Positions 57,001-64,000 of a stretch of 64,000 bases of DNA are shown here, piece by piece (positions within the stretch are counted from its first letter, which is position 1; the number at the start of each line of letters is the position of its first letter). Below the pieces are notes generated by a model. It searched no databases, was not told the origin of the DNA, and worked only from the letters and a program-made list of their open reading frames with translations. Source of the stretch: a bacterium (GTDB lineage Bacteria; Myxococcota_A; Polyangia; Nannocystales; Nannocystaceae); NCBI GenBank assembly GCA_024742475.1, contig JANSYI010000001.1, forward strand, positions 124,001 to 188,000. The letters are read 5' to 3'. Position numbers and translations under genes: made by a program.

Positions 57001-58667
57001 ACGACCTCGAGGGCCCGTGGTCGTCCCTTGCAGCGCCCGTCCGCGAGATCGCCCTGCATGGGGCGGGCGAGCAGACCTTCTCCGTACAGTGGTCGTACAA
57101 GCGCGGAAAGCGAGCAGGCACTCACACCTTCGAAGGTCCGTGGCTGGGTTTGTGCCGCCTGGTCGAGCGCGAGGCGAAACGCCGCGCAAAACGAAAGGAC
57201 GCGCAGGCATGGGCCGCGCCGCTCATCGATGCGCCGTGTTCGGGCTGCGGGGGCACCGGGCTCCGCCCCGAGGTCGCGCGCGTCAGCCTCGGTGGGCTCG
57301 AGCTGCCCGACGTGCTCGCGCTTCGGGCCGACGCGGTCTTGCCCACGCTCGACGCGGCTGAACTCTCCGGTCGCGCCCGCGCTGCCTACGACGCGCTGCG
57401 GCCCGAGCTCGCCACCCGCCTCGAGGCCGTCGCCGCCCTGGGCCTGGGGCACCTCGCCCTCTCGCGCCGCTCCCCCACCCTCTCGGGCGGCGAGCTGCAG
57501 CGCCTCCGCCTGGGCACGGTGCTGCACGCCGGCCTCGCACACACCACCGTGGTGCTGGACGAACCCACCGCGGGGCTGCACGACGACGACGTCCGCTCGC
57601 TACTCGCTCGCCTCCGAGGGCTGCGGGACGCGGGCAACACCGTGCTCGTCGTCTCCCACCGTCCATCGGTCCTGCGCGCGGCCGACCACATCGTCGAGCT
57701 CGGTCCGGGCGCGGGCCCCGACGGGGGGACGATCGTCGCCCAGGGCTCCGCGGCCGACGTCCTTGCGGGCGATTCGCCCACAGCGACCGCCCTGCGTGCG
57801 CGCGCCCGGCCCCGACCCGAGCGCGCGCTCGAGATCGGCGTGCGCATCCGAGGCGCGTCGGCGCATGGCCTGCCCGAGCGCGACCTCGACCTCCCCGCCT
57901 CGGGTGTCGTCGCGCTGACCGGGCGCTCGGGCACCGGCAAGAGCACGCTCCTGTTCGAGGTCCTCGAAGCCTCGGCGCGGGCTGGTGCGCCCCGGGGGTG
58001 CCGAGAGGCCACCGGCCTCGAGCGGTTCTGCGACGTGCGGAGCTCGCGAGACCCGCTGGGCGCCACCCCCCTGACCACGCTGGGCGTCATGCCACCGCTG
58101 CAGACGCTCTTCGCGAAGGCATCCGGTGGAGCGCTTCCCAAGGCGGCGTTCTCCTTCGACAGCCCCAAGGGGCGCTGCGAGACCTGCAAGGGTCGTGGTG
58201 TCGAGCGGGTGGCCATGGATGCGCTCGCCGACCTGCAGCTGCCGTGCCCTGCCTGCGATGGCGCCCGCTACCGCGCCGAGGTCCTCGCCGTTCGCTGGAA
58301 GGGCCAGAGCATCGCCGACGTGCTGAGCTGCCCGGCGAGCCTGCTCGTCGACCGCTTCAGCGGCGCGCTACAGGTCGCCACCCGAGCGCTCGTCGACGTC
58401 GGTCTCGGTCACGTCTCGCTGGGCCGGCGCCGCAGCACGCTCTCGGGCGGAGAGGCCCAGCGCCTGATGCTCGCCGCGCGAACGCTCGAGCGCAGCTCGC
58501 CGTCCCTGGTCCTGCTCGACGAGCCCGGCACGGGCCTGCACGAGCTCGACCTCGACCGCGTGCGGGCGGCCCTGCATCGGCTGGCCGAGCGCGGCGACCT
58601 CATCGTCATCGCCGAGCACCGTCGCAGCCTCATCGACGCCTGCGACCTCGAGATCCCCATTCAGTAG
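54084..58667 (+). CDS. Double-length UvrA-like ATPase (two fused UvrA2-type units)
   Basis: The 1527-residue protein contains four ABC modules. Walker A sites are GPSGSGKT (34-41), GPSGAGKS (about 493), GVSGSGKS (about 808) and GRSGTGKS (about 1280). The signatures are LSGGEAQR (about 353), LSRGEAQR (about 672, Arg in place of the first Gly), LSGGELQR and LSGGEAQR. Four zinc modules are present (CEACAGLG with CSACHGTR, CPQCEGLG with CGACGGGRY, CPACAGLG with CSGCGGTG, CETCKGRG with CPACDGARY). Each half of about 750 residues corresponds to a UvrA without the UvrB-binding domain, as in the UvrA2/drug-resistance class. Chlamydial UvrA is a known double-length precedent. Confidence 0.9.
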   Translation: MSEPPPIELRGAGEHNLAGFDLDLPWGRWIAVTGPSGSGKTSLVFDILVREGQRRYLGGLSARARQLFGKLGRAQVRGLQGLPVPLAIGHAGAGSARSTVGTRSGLLDLLRLVFARAGRDPGGEALTRSHFSFNVAPGACEACAGLGTQDRVVPALLVADASKSIRDGALVPTLPNGYTVYSQVTLEVLDTVCRAHGFDVDTPWQDLTDAQRHVIYYGSKALRVPFGKHSIESRMKWEGITARPREEGFYRGLIPVIEETLQRNRNANILRFVESAPCSACHGTRLSRAGREATVGERTLPDLLAMPADALASILLDFPGGPAWDAVRPSVRDRLARMQALSLGHLSLARTTDSLSGGEAQRLQLATLLGTGLGGMLVALDEPTLGLHPEARPGMRDTLDAVLAMGNTLVVVEHDPAMVRHADRVIALGPGAGSEGGRLVDVDDPRAPLGPPPTPRARTRAARGTLTLRGASLHNLQDADLHVELGCFNVVLGPSGAGKSSLVFGTLLPAVTGTRGGPFRRLEGLEHTAVAAVDARPIGRTPRSTPATWTGLFDRVRRAFAATPEAKAAKLGATAFSYNNKAGRCPQCEGLGVERLGLHLLEDVERPCGACGGGRYAPTVLDVQLRGKSIADVLSMTVHEAVEYFEPDPLAHALCAAMQTLGLGYLPLGHGSHQLSRGEAQRVKLATLLGRADAQPSLLLLDEPDRGLHPLDIERLLGAIDAIVDAGHTVLAISHHRHVWAAADVRTEVREGVATHDVPFVAEDDGAPTAHRRPVSPPQAIRLRGVTTHTLANIDVDLPHRQLIAVAGVSGSGKSSLVFDTLVAEAWHRFSESLPFSVRRHVRRQARPELARAEGLTPVLALRPGGARASRRSTVATQAEVGPLLRLLWSRGGEPSGFSAEHFSTDRPLGACPACAGLGLIPRCDPSALVTEPSAPLSGGAMAGTKPGTFFSAADDQHVATLRAALRARGLSDDLEGPWSSLAAPVREIALHGAGEQTFSVQWSYKRGKRAGTHTFEGPWLGLCRLVEREAKRRAKRKDAQAWAAPLIDAPCSGCGGTGLRPEVARVSLGGLELPDVLALRADAVLPTLDAAELSGRARAAYDALRPELATRLEAVAALGLGHLALSRRSPTLSGGELQRLRLGTVLHAGLAHTTVVLDEPTAGLHDDDVRSLLARLRGLRDAGNTVLVVSHRPSVLRAADHIVELGPGAGPDGGTIVAQGSAADVLAGDSPTATALRARARPRPERALEIGVRIRGASAHGLPERDLDLPASGVVALTGRSGTGKSTLLFEVLEASARAGAPRGCREATGLERFCDVRSSRDPLGATPLTTLGVMPPLQTLFAKASGGALPKAAFSFDSPKGRCETCKGRGVERVAMDALADLQLPCPACDGARYRAEVLAVRWKGQSIADVLSCPASLLVDRFSGALQVATRALVDVGLGHVSLGRRRSTLSGGEAQRLMLAARTLERSSPSLVLLDEPGTGLHELDLDRVRAALHRLAERGDLIVIAEHRRSLIDACDLEIPIQ

Positions 58668-58855
58668 TGCGGGGGTTTCTCGTCCTGCGGACCAACCTCC
58701 GGGACGCCGGCCTTCAGCGTGTCCTTGACGACCTCGAGCTCTCGTTCGAGCTTGACCACCCGGTCGGCAAACGCTCGCACCACCTCGTCGAGGTCGGCGA
58801 TGATCTTGTCTTGGTAGGCCAGACGGACCTCGAGGTCGACGATGCGGTCTTCCAT
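58661..58855 (-). CDS. slyX: SlyX-like small coiled-coil protein
   Basis: The 64-residue product from ATG 58855 has a heptad-patterned N-terminal half (EDRIVDLEVRLAYQDKIIAD, LDEVVRAFADRVVKLERELE) and ends EKPPHY, the characteristic SlyX tail. SlyX function is unknown. The start is supported by TAGGGT ending seven bases upstream. Its last 7 bp overlap the convergent UvrA-like gene. Confidence 0.85.
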   Translation of the reverse strand: MEDRIVDLEVRLAYQDKIIADLDEVVRAFADRVVKLERELEVVKDTLKAGVPEVGPQDEKPPHY

Positions 58856-58862
58856 CGGCCGA

Positions 58863-58868
58863 ACCCTA
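58863..58868 (-). promoter_or_regulatory. Putative -10 box (TAGGGT) for a leaderless transcript
   Basis: TAGGGT on the minus strand ends seven bases before the slyX-like ATG at 58855. Confidence 0.45.
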
Positions 58869-58995
58869 CTCCCGAAGGCTGGCCGATCGCTGCAGCCGGG
58901 CGCGTCTATGCATCTGATGAACACCCATGCGCACCCGATGCACACACGAAACTCCATCGCAGAGTAATTTCAGACAGTTAGCGGTGGCCTAGACA

Positions 58996-60225
58996 TTGCT
59001 CGACACCTCGAGCGTGAACATTCCGCTTCTCGTGCTCGCAGCGGCCGCCGTGATGATGCTGGTCGAGCGCCTCCACCCGGGGCGCACCCTGCCCAAGGCA
59101 TCCGGCTTTCACGCCCGCGCCATCGCCCTCAACGGGCTGCAGGCCGCATCCGTCTACCTGCTGGGCACGAGCCTCGACGACTGGTGGACCGCGCTCGCGC
59201 CTTGGCACCCCAACGTGGGCACGCTGCTTGGCGCCGGGCTCGGCTACCTGGTCATCACCTTCGTCTACTACTGGTGGCATCGCGCTCGGCATGAGGTCGA
59301 CTGGCTGTGGCGCACGATCCACCAGCTGCACCACAGCCCGGCCCGGCTCGAGATCCTCACCAGCTTCTACAAGCACCCCCTCGAGATCGGCCTCAACGCG
59401 TTCCTCAGCGCGGGCGTCCTCTACGGGCTCGTCGGCCTGAGTCCGCAGGCGGGTGCGATCGCGGTGCTGGTCACGGGTCTCGCCGAGCTCGTCTACCACT
59501 GGAACGTTCGCACGCCGCGGTGGATGGGCTGGTTCTTTCAGCGCCCCGAGATGCATTGCGTCCACCACGAGCGGGACCGCCACACGAACAACTACAGCGA
59601 CCTGCCGCTTTGGGACATCCTCTTCGGCACCTTCGAGAACCCCGCGCGTTTCGACGACGACTGCGGCTTCGCAGAGCACCGCGAGGCCAAGCTCGGCGCC
59701 ATGCTGGTCGGACACGACGTCAACACGGGCGTGCGTCCCTCGCCGCTCGCGGCAGCCGTCGTCGGCCTCGGGCTCGTGCGCATGGCCGCAGACCCACTCG
59801 GCCTGCCCACGGTGGGCGGGGTGGCAGCGGCGACCGGTGCCAGCCCCGCCCCCAAGGTGTTCACCGCGTTCGGCGAGTTCGAGCCGTTCTCGACCGCCAT
59901 CACGCTGCGCTGGGCCGACGCGGCCGGTCACACCCACGCCATGCCGCTTCGTCCCGACGGGCCGCGCATGCGCGGCGCATACAACCGCCGCAACGCCTAC
60001 GGCGCGGTGGTGGTGTTCCTGCCCGAGGCCCGTCGTCAGCCGATGCTCGCACCGATGTTCGAGGCGGTCGCCCACGGTGCGCTGTGTGGGGATCGACCGC
60101 TGATGACGGAGCTCGGCATCGACGACGTCGCCGGCGACGTCACCCTCGACTACACCGCGCGCCCCGGGGTGCCGGCCATTCGTTCACAGACCGTGCGCTG
60201 CAGCGAGGAGCCGAACCATGCTTGA
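58996..60225 (+). CDS. Sterol desaturase/fatty-acid hydroxylase family membrane protein with C-terminal extension
   Basis: The 409-residue protein has several membrane helices and the three diiron His clusters of the family: HRARH, HQLHH and HCVHHERDRH followed by NNYSDLPLWDILFGTFENP. It would use O2 and a diiron centre to hydroxylate or desaturate a lipid. After about residue 280 an extra domain of some 120 residues is present (FTAFGEFEPFSTAITLRWAD, YNRRNAYGAVVVFLPEARRQ) that core family members lack. The start is TTG 58996 or, more probably, GTG 59014. Its end overlaps the HTTM gene by 8 bp, so the two are coupled. Confidence 0.87.
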   Translation: MLDTSSVNIPLLVLAAAAVMMLVERLHPGRTLPKASGFHARAIALNGLQAASVYLLGTSLDDWWTALAPWHPNVGTLLGAGLGYLVITFVYYWWHRARHEVDWLWRTIHQLHHSPARLEILTSFYKHPLEIGLNAFLSAGVLYGLVGLSPQAGAIAVLVTGLAELVYHWNVRTPRWMGWFFQRPEMHCVHHERDRHTNNYSDLPLWDILFGTFENPARFDDDCGFAEHREAKLGAMLVGHDVNTGVRPSPLAAAVVGLGLVRMAADPLGLPTVGGVAAATGASPAPKVFTAFGEFEPFSTAITLRWADAAGHTHAMPLRPDGPRMRGAYNRRNAYGAVVVFLPEARRQPMLAPMFEAVAHGALCGDRPLMTELGIDDVAGDVTLDYTARPGVPAIRSQTVRCSEEPNHA

Positions 60226-61012
60226 TCTCCGCACCACCGCGCGCATCACCCTCGGAAGCTACGTGGCGCTGCACTTCGCGACCTTGCTGCCCTGGGCGGT
60301 CGAGACCTTCTCGAACCGGGGCATGCTGCCCGACGGTCGGCTCAGCCCCCTTCCCAGCCTCTTGGCCCTCGCCGACACGCCCGCGGTCGTGCTCGCGGTC
60401 GTCGCCCTCGGGGCGCTGGCGGGTCTGGCGTTGGCGGCAGGCATCCGTGACAGGGTCGCCGCTGCTCTCGCGTGGGCGGTCTCGGCGTGCCTCTTCGCTC
60501 GCAACCCGCTCATCGCCAACCCCGCAATGCCCTACGTCGGCCTGCTGCTCGTCGCGTGGGCGGCCTCCGGGTCCCGCACCGACCACCGTGCTTGGTCTCC
60601 GGCGGTCCTGCGCGCGCTTTGGATCGCCATGGCCGTGGGCTACAGCTACAGCGGCGTGACGAAACTTGCCGCGCCGTCCTGGGTCGACGGCCAGGCGTTC
60701 GCGTACGTGCTGAGCAATCCCCTCGCGCGCGACACACTTCTACGCGACGCCCTGCTCGCCCTGCCGACGTGGACGCTTCAGGCGTTGAGCTGGGGCGCCC
60801 TCGGCCTCGAAATCACCTTCGCCCCGCTCGCGCTGTCCCGCCGCGCCCGACCGTGGCTTTGGGCCACCATGCTCGGGATGCATGTGGGCCTGCTCGTGCT
60901 CATCGACTTCGCCGACCTCACCGCCGGCATGGTCGTCCTGCACGTCTGCACCTTCGACCCCTCCTGGCTCGGCGCACCTCGGCGCTGGCTCACACGTGCT
61001 CGGCCGCGATGA
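60218..61012 (+). CDS. HTTM-domain-like membrane protein
   Basis: The 264-residue protein has about six to seven membrane helices and the features of HTTM (horizontally transferred transmembrane) proteins related to the vitamin K-dependent gamma-carboxylase membrane part: ALWIAMAVGYSYSGVTKLAAPSWVDGQAFAYVL and LEITFAPLAL, with MHVGLLVLIDFADL near the end. It overlaps the sterol-desaturase-family gene by 8 bp, so the two probably act together on a membrane lipid or lipid-linked substrate. It converges with the rhomboid gene, overlapping it by 23 bp. Confidence 0.75.
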   Translation: MLDLRTTARITLGSYVALHFATLLPWAVETFSNRGMLPDGRLSPLPSLLALADTPAVVLAVVALGALAGLALAAGIRDRVAAALAWAVSACLFARNPLIANPAMPYVGLLLVAWAASGSRTDHRAWSPAVLRALWIAMAVGYSYSGVTKLAAPSWVDGQAFAYVLSNPLARDTLLRDALLALPTWTLQALSWGALGLEITFAPLALSRRARPWLWATMLGMHVGLLVLIDFADLTAGMVVLHVCTFDPSWLGAPRRWLTRARPR

Positions 61013-62000
61013 CCACGGCGGCGAGCACGAGGAACCAAAGGGGCATGTACGGCGTCAGCCAGCGGTGACGAAAGCGACGGAACCCACGGAGCTGCACGTC
61101 GGCCCAGCTGCCCTCGGCGAAGTCGGGGTTCTCGCCCTTTGCTCGGCGGTGCCTGACGAACGCGGGCATGCCGAAGCACAGACCCACGACCAGCCCACCG
61201 GCGTGGCCGATGTTGGCGATCGGCCCGAACATGCCGGTCGCGCACAGGACGAACCATCCCATCGCGAGCACCACCGTGCTGTCGTCGATGTGATAGCGGT
61301 AGCGACGGTTGTAGCGCGCGCTCATCCAGACGAAGCCGAACAACGCGTAGACCACCCCGGACATCCCTCCAAAGCTCGGGCCGGCAGCGTAGTACTGCCC
61401 CAGGTTGCCCGCGATCTCGCTGATCACGACGAGCGCCACCATGAACACGCTGCCGTGGCCGGCTTCGATCTGCGGCCCGAGCCGCCACACCCAGGCCATG
61501 TTGAACGCGAGGTGGAACAGCCCAAAGTGCAGGAACATCGGCGTCAGCAGACGCCAGACCTCGCCTTCGAACACCCGCTGCAGGGGCGCGGTGGAGCTCC
61601 AGTGGTCGATCGTCAGCACCCACATGCGCTCGACGTCCGGCTCGCCGAGCAGCTCGAGCAGCCCGACGATCAGCGAGCCGACGATCAGAAACAGGGTGAC
61701 CGGCCCGAGATTCACGCCCGGGACGCCGCGCCAGCGCGTGTTGACGTCGACGAACCGCTGCGCGTGGTGCTCGTTCGCTCGCCGGTTGTCGCGCCGGATG
61801 GCCGCGGCTCGCTTCGCCACGTCGCTCGCGTCCGGGTCGCTGGCGGCCACTCGGCGCGCCGACTCGACGTCGTCTTCGTCCACCACCCAGACTGCGCAGC
61901 CGCCTTCGGGCCGGACGCACGCCTCGATGCCCTGGACCAAGAGCCGGTCGACGAGCTGCTTCGCCTCTGACGCGTCCGGGGCCTCGAGCAGCTTGCGCAT
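60990..62000 (-). CDS. Rhomboid-family intramembrane serine protease
   Basis: The 336-residue protein has an N-terminal cytoplasmic domain of about 90 residues (LVDRLLVQGIEACVRPEGGCAVWVVDED), similar in kind to the GlpG N-terminal domain. The rhomboid core follows: VWRLLTPMFLHFGLFHLAFNMAWVWRLG, catalytic Ser in GGMSGVVYALFGF and catalytic His in NIGHAGGLVVG. It cleaves membrane-spanning substrates within the bilayer; substrates unknown. It has about six helices plus a C-terminal one (YMPLWFLVLAAVVIAA). Confidence 0.92.
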   Translation of the reverse strand: MRKLLEAPDASEAKQLVDRLLVQGIEACVRPEGGCAVWVVDEDDVESARRVAASDPDASDVAKRAAAIRRDNRRANEHHAQRFVDVNTRWRGVPGVNLGPVTLFLIVGSLIVGLLELLGEPDVERMWVLTIDHWSSTAPLQRVFEGEVWRLLTPMFLHFGLFHLAFNMAWVWRLGPQIEAGHGSVFMVALVVISEIAGNLGQYYAAGPSFGGMSGVVYALFGFVWMSARYNRRYRYHIDDSTVVLAMGWFVLCATGMFGPIANIGHAGGLVVGLCFGMPAFVRHRRAKGENPDFAEGSWADVQLRGFRRFRHRWLTPYMPLWFLVLAAVVIAAEHV

Positions 62001-62066
62001 GCGCGGAGTCTCTCATGAGACACCGCCCCGCTCGATTGACCCCATTCCCCGACTTCCGGTATTCGG

Positions 62067-63704
62067 ATGCGTATGCGGGTTTGGAAGGGTTTGGTCATCA
62101 TTGTGTGTACGTCGTGCGGGGGCGCCGGGGGCTCGGACGCCTTCGACGGCAACAGCGGCTCGAGCTCGACGACGGCCCCGGCGGGCGAGCCGGGCACCTC
62201 GAGCTCCACCTCCTTGGGCTCGAGCTCGACCTCCGCCGTCGACGAGACCGGCGTGGACGAACCGAAGCTCGACCTCGCGGTCCCCGACTTCAACCCGCCC
62301 GATCCGATGATGCCGACCTGCAACGTGGTCGACGACATGGACGCGGTCGGAGCCTGCGGAGACGAGGCGCCGCCCGACTCGTTCGAGCCCGAGGTGCAGT
62401 GGAGCTGGGACGGCGGCCAATCGAGCGTGACGCCGCTGGTCGCCAACCTCACCGACGACAACGGGGACGGAACCATCGACCTCTGCGACATTCCCGACGT
62501 GGTCGTGACGACCAACGAGATTCACGTCCTCAACGGGGAGACCGGCGCCGAGCAGTACAGCATGGGCCCGGTGAGCACGTTCGTCACGCCGGCCATCGGG
62601 GACATCGACGGTGACGGCGAGCCCGAGATCGTCTCGGCGCGCAACTTCCTCCTCGGCCCCCTCGCGTTCGTGGCGTTCGACACCGATGGTACCGAGCTGT
62701 GGACCACCGACGCCATCTGGACCCAAGACCAAGGCGGCGCCGTCGGAATCGCCGACTTCGACAACGACGGGTCGCCGGAGATCTACGCCGACGGCATCAT
62801 CCTCTCCTCCACGGGCACGGTGCTGTTCCAGGCGCCCGACCAGGTCGGGTGGACCATCGCCCAGCGCAACACAGCCACCATCGCGGCCGACCTCGACGGC
62901 GACGACGACCTCGAGCTCATCCTCGGCCAGAGCGCGTACCACCACGACGGCACCCTCTACTACAACGACACCTCCATCCTCCCGGGGTACCCGCAGGTCG
63001 CCAACCTCGACGCCGATCCCGAGCCCGAGATCATCGTCAACAACGACGGCGGCATCACCATCCTCGAGCACGACGGCAGCATCAAGTTCCAAGACATGAC
63101 GCCCACGGGCGACCCCGCGGGCTTCGGCGCGTGGTTCAGGCCGTCCACCGTTCACGACTTCGACGGCGATGGGGTCTCCGAGTTCGCCGTGAGCTCCGCC
63201 GCCAGCTACAGCGTGTTCGAGCCCAACCTCACCGTGAACTGGACCGTCGGCGTGCAAGACGGCAGCGGTTGGGCCGCGGGCACCGCGTTCGACTTCCTCG
63301 GAGACGGCGTCGCCGAGGCGATGTACGCCGACGAGGCGACCCTGTTCATCTACGGGGACGGCGGGGCAGTCGAGCTTCAGGTCGCTCGCTCCTCCCGAAC
63401 GCTCATCGAGTACCCCGTGGTCGCCGACGTCGACAACGATGGTTCGGCCGAGATCGTGGTCGTCTCGGCCCAGAACTGGGACGATCAGCAGACCTCCCCC
63501 ACCGTGCAGGTCATTCGCGACGTCGAGGACCGCTGGATTCAGGCCCGCCGGATCTGGAATCAGCACACCTACCACGTCACCAACGTGCGCGAAGACGGCA
63601 CCATTCCGTCGGTGGAGCCGCGCTCCTGGGAGCTGCTCAACACCTACCGGACCAACGCGCAGATCGAGAACGGCTCGGTCTGCCAACCCCCACCGGAGGG
63701 CTGA
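62067..63704 (+). CDS. FG-GAP/VCBS-repeat beta-propeller lipoprotein
   Basis: The 545-residue product has a signal peptide and lipobox (CTSC), then an 80-residue Ser/Thr linker. A series of FG-GAP-type blades with DxDxDGxxEI calcium motifs follows (IGDIDGDGEPEIVSARN, IADFDNDGSPEIYADG, VANLDADPEPEIIVNN, VADVDNDGSAEIVVVS). It ends WNQHTYHVTNVREDGTIPSVEP, a tail common in myxobacterial propeller proteins. Probably a surface binding protein. ATG 62073 is an alternative start. Confidence 0.88.
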   Translation: MRMRVWKGLVIIVCTSCGGAGGSDAFDGNSGSSSTTAPAGEPGTSSSTSLGSSSTSAVDETGVDEPKLDLAVPDFNPPDPMMPTCNVVDDMDAVGACGDEAPPDSFEPEVQWSWDGGQSSVTPLVANLTDDNGDGTIDLCDIPDVVVTTNEIHVLNGETGAEQYSMGPVSTFVTPAIGDIDGDGEPEIVSARNFLLGPLAFVAFDTDGTELWTTDAIWTQDQGGAVGIADFDNDGSPEIYADGIILSSTGTVLFQAPDQVGWTIAQRNTATIAADLDGDDDLELILGQSAYHHDGTLYYNDTSILPGYPQVANLDADPEPEIIVNNDGGITILEHDGSIKFQDMTPTGDPAGFGAWFRPSTVHDFDGDGVSEFAVSSAASYSVFEPNLTVNWTVGVQDGSGWAAGTAFDFLGDGVAEAMYADEATLFIYGDGGAVELQVARSSRTLIEYPVVADVDNDGSAEIVVVSAQNWDDQQTSPTVQVIRDVEDRWIQARRIWNQHTYHVTNVREDGTIPSVEPRSWELLNTYRTNAQIENGSVCQPPPEG

Positions 63705-63705
63705 G

Positions 63706-63739
63706 GTCAGCGAAACTCAGCGAACACTTTGTTCGCTGA
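63706..63739. promoter_or_regulatory. Palindrome and extra half-site upstream of the TIGR02147-like gene
   Basis: TCAGCGAAC (63717-63725) pairs with GTTCGCTGA (63731-63739) around a 5-bp centre. An additional same-orientation copy, GTCAGCGAAAC, lies at 63706-63716. This looks like an operator with three half-sites, possibly for autoregulation of the downstream HTH protein. A terminator for the preceding gene is less likely because no T-tract follows. Confidence 0.5.
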
Positions 63740-63765
63740 CAGGTTGTATCTGCATGGGGGCCGAG

Positions 63766-63771
63766 TACTCT
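63766..63771 (+). promoter_or_regulatory. Putative -10 box (TACTCT)
   Basis: TACTCT ends nine bases before the GTG at 63781. It lies 27 bp downstream of the palindrome. Confidence 0.35.
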
Positions 63772-63780
63772 GGGCGCGCG

Positions 63781-64000
63781 GTGCAGTCGCCCAGCTACCA
63801 GAGCCTCCTGCGCGAGGAGTTGGCCCACCGCCAGTCCCGCAACGCGGGGTACTCGTTCCGGGCCTTCGCGCGCGACCTCGGCATCGCAGTCTCGACGCTC
63901 AGCGAGGTCCTCGGCGGCGTCAAAGGCATCTCCGCGGCCAGGGCGCGCAAGCTCGCCAAGCGCCTCGGGCTCACCGCAGACCTCCGAGAGCTCTTCGTGC
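63781..64000 (+). CDS. TIGR02147-like HTH protein, C-terminus off the window
   Basis: The first 73 residues are visible: YQSLLREELAHRQSRNAGYS, FRAFARDLGIAVSTLSEVL and GGVKGISAARARKLAKRLGL. This opening is typical of the TIGR02147 family, a helix-turn-helix protein group found mainly in Fibrobacteres and myxobacteria. These are thought to be transcription regulators. ATG 63754 is an alternative, longer start. The palindrome upstream may be its operator. Confidence 0.75.
   Translation, partial: MQSPSYQSLLREELAHRQSRNAGYSFRAFARDLGIAVSTLSEVLGGVKGISAARARKLAKRLGLTADLRELFV

Overview
The window is a single stretch of very GC-rich bacterial chromosome that looks myxobacterial (Myxococcota, plausibly a marine or soil Nannocystales-type organism). 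This is inferred from several signs. There are two membrane Hanks-type Ser/Thr kinases, three ECF-type sigma factors, and about sixteen predicted lipoproteins with Ser/Thr/Gly/Asp-rich linkers. There is also a MYXO-CTERM sorting tail, MopE-type metal-binding motifs with myxobacterial Cys-rich repeats, and a TIGR02147-type regulator at the right edge. No rRNA, insertion sequence, integrase, CRISPR array or prophage module was seen, and no gap between genes exceeds about 300 bp.

Layout. 1-6.3 kb: a truncated endonuclease/exonuclease/phosphatase (EEP) lipoprotein, a glutaredoxin-fold protein without its active-site cysteine, a FAD oxidoreductase-ECF41-like sigma operon, and a second EEP lipoprotein with a degenerate motif. 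6.3-13.4 kb: a NhaR-like LysR regulator with a VOC protein, a TPR Ser/Thr kinase and an L-domain repeat lipoprotein. 13.5-15.4 kb: an MFS transporter gene cut off after its first helices and joined to a lower-GC segment carrying the end of another gene and two small lipoproteins. 15.5-25.7 kb: secreted hydrolases and lipoproteins (metzincin protease, beta-lactamase-fold serine hydrolase, a 1069-aa Cys-rich repeat protein, a pectate-lyase-like protein), ending in a strong two-way terminator and tRNA-Arg(ACG). 26-34 kb: MscS channel, hydrolase-OsmC fusion, beta-helix MYXO-CTERM protein, HEAT-like repair-type protein, BtuF-like protein and a pair of paralogous helical proteins. 34-38 kb: two DUF4097 proteins around a sigma/putative anti-sigma operon, a CPBP protease and tRNA-Ser(GCT). 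39.5-44.8 kb: an ECF sigma-kinase pair in which the kinase carries a glycosidase-like outer domain, a molybdopterin oxidoreductase and a zinc-ribbon protein. 45.8-49.5 kb: a three-gene biotin-dependent acyl-CoA carboxylase. 52-64 kb: a DUF3095 protein divergent from a double-length UvrA-like ATPase, SlyX, a sterol-desaturase-family protein with an HTTM protein, a rhomboid protease, an FG-GAP lipoprotein and the start of a TIGR02147-like regulator.

How it is expressed. Tightly coupled genes (ATGA/GTGA overlaps) form the sigma, DUF4097, carboxylase and oxidoreductase operons. Many first genes have a TAnnnT hexamer ending 6-8 nt before the start codon, which suggests widespread leaderless transcription. 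An identical 14-bp T-tract motif lies exactly 41 bp upstream of the minus-strand gene in the divergent regions beside two sigma-factor operons. All functional calls come from reading the sequence and from family knowledge; none was confirmed by database search.
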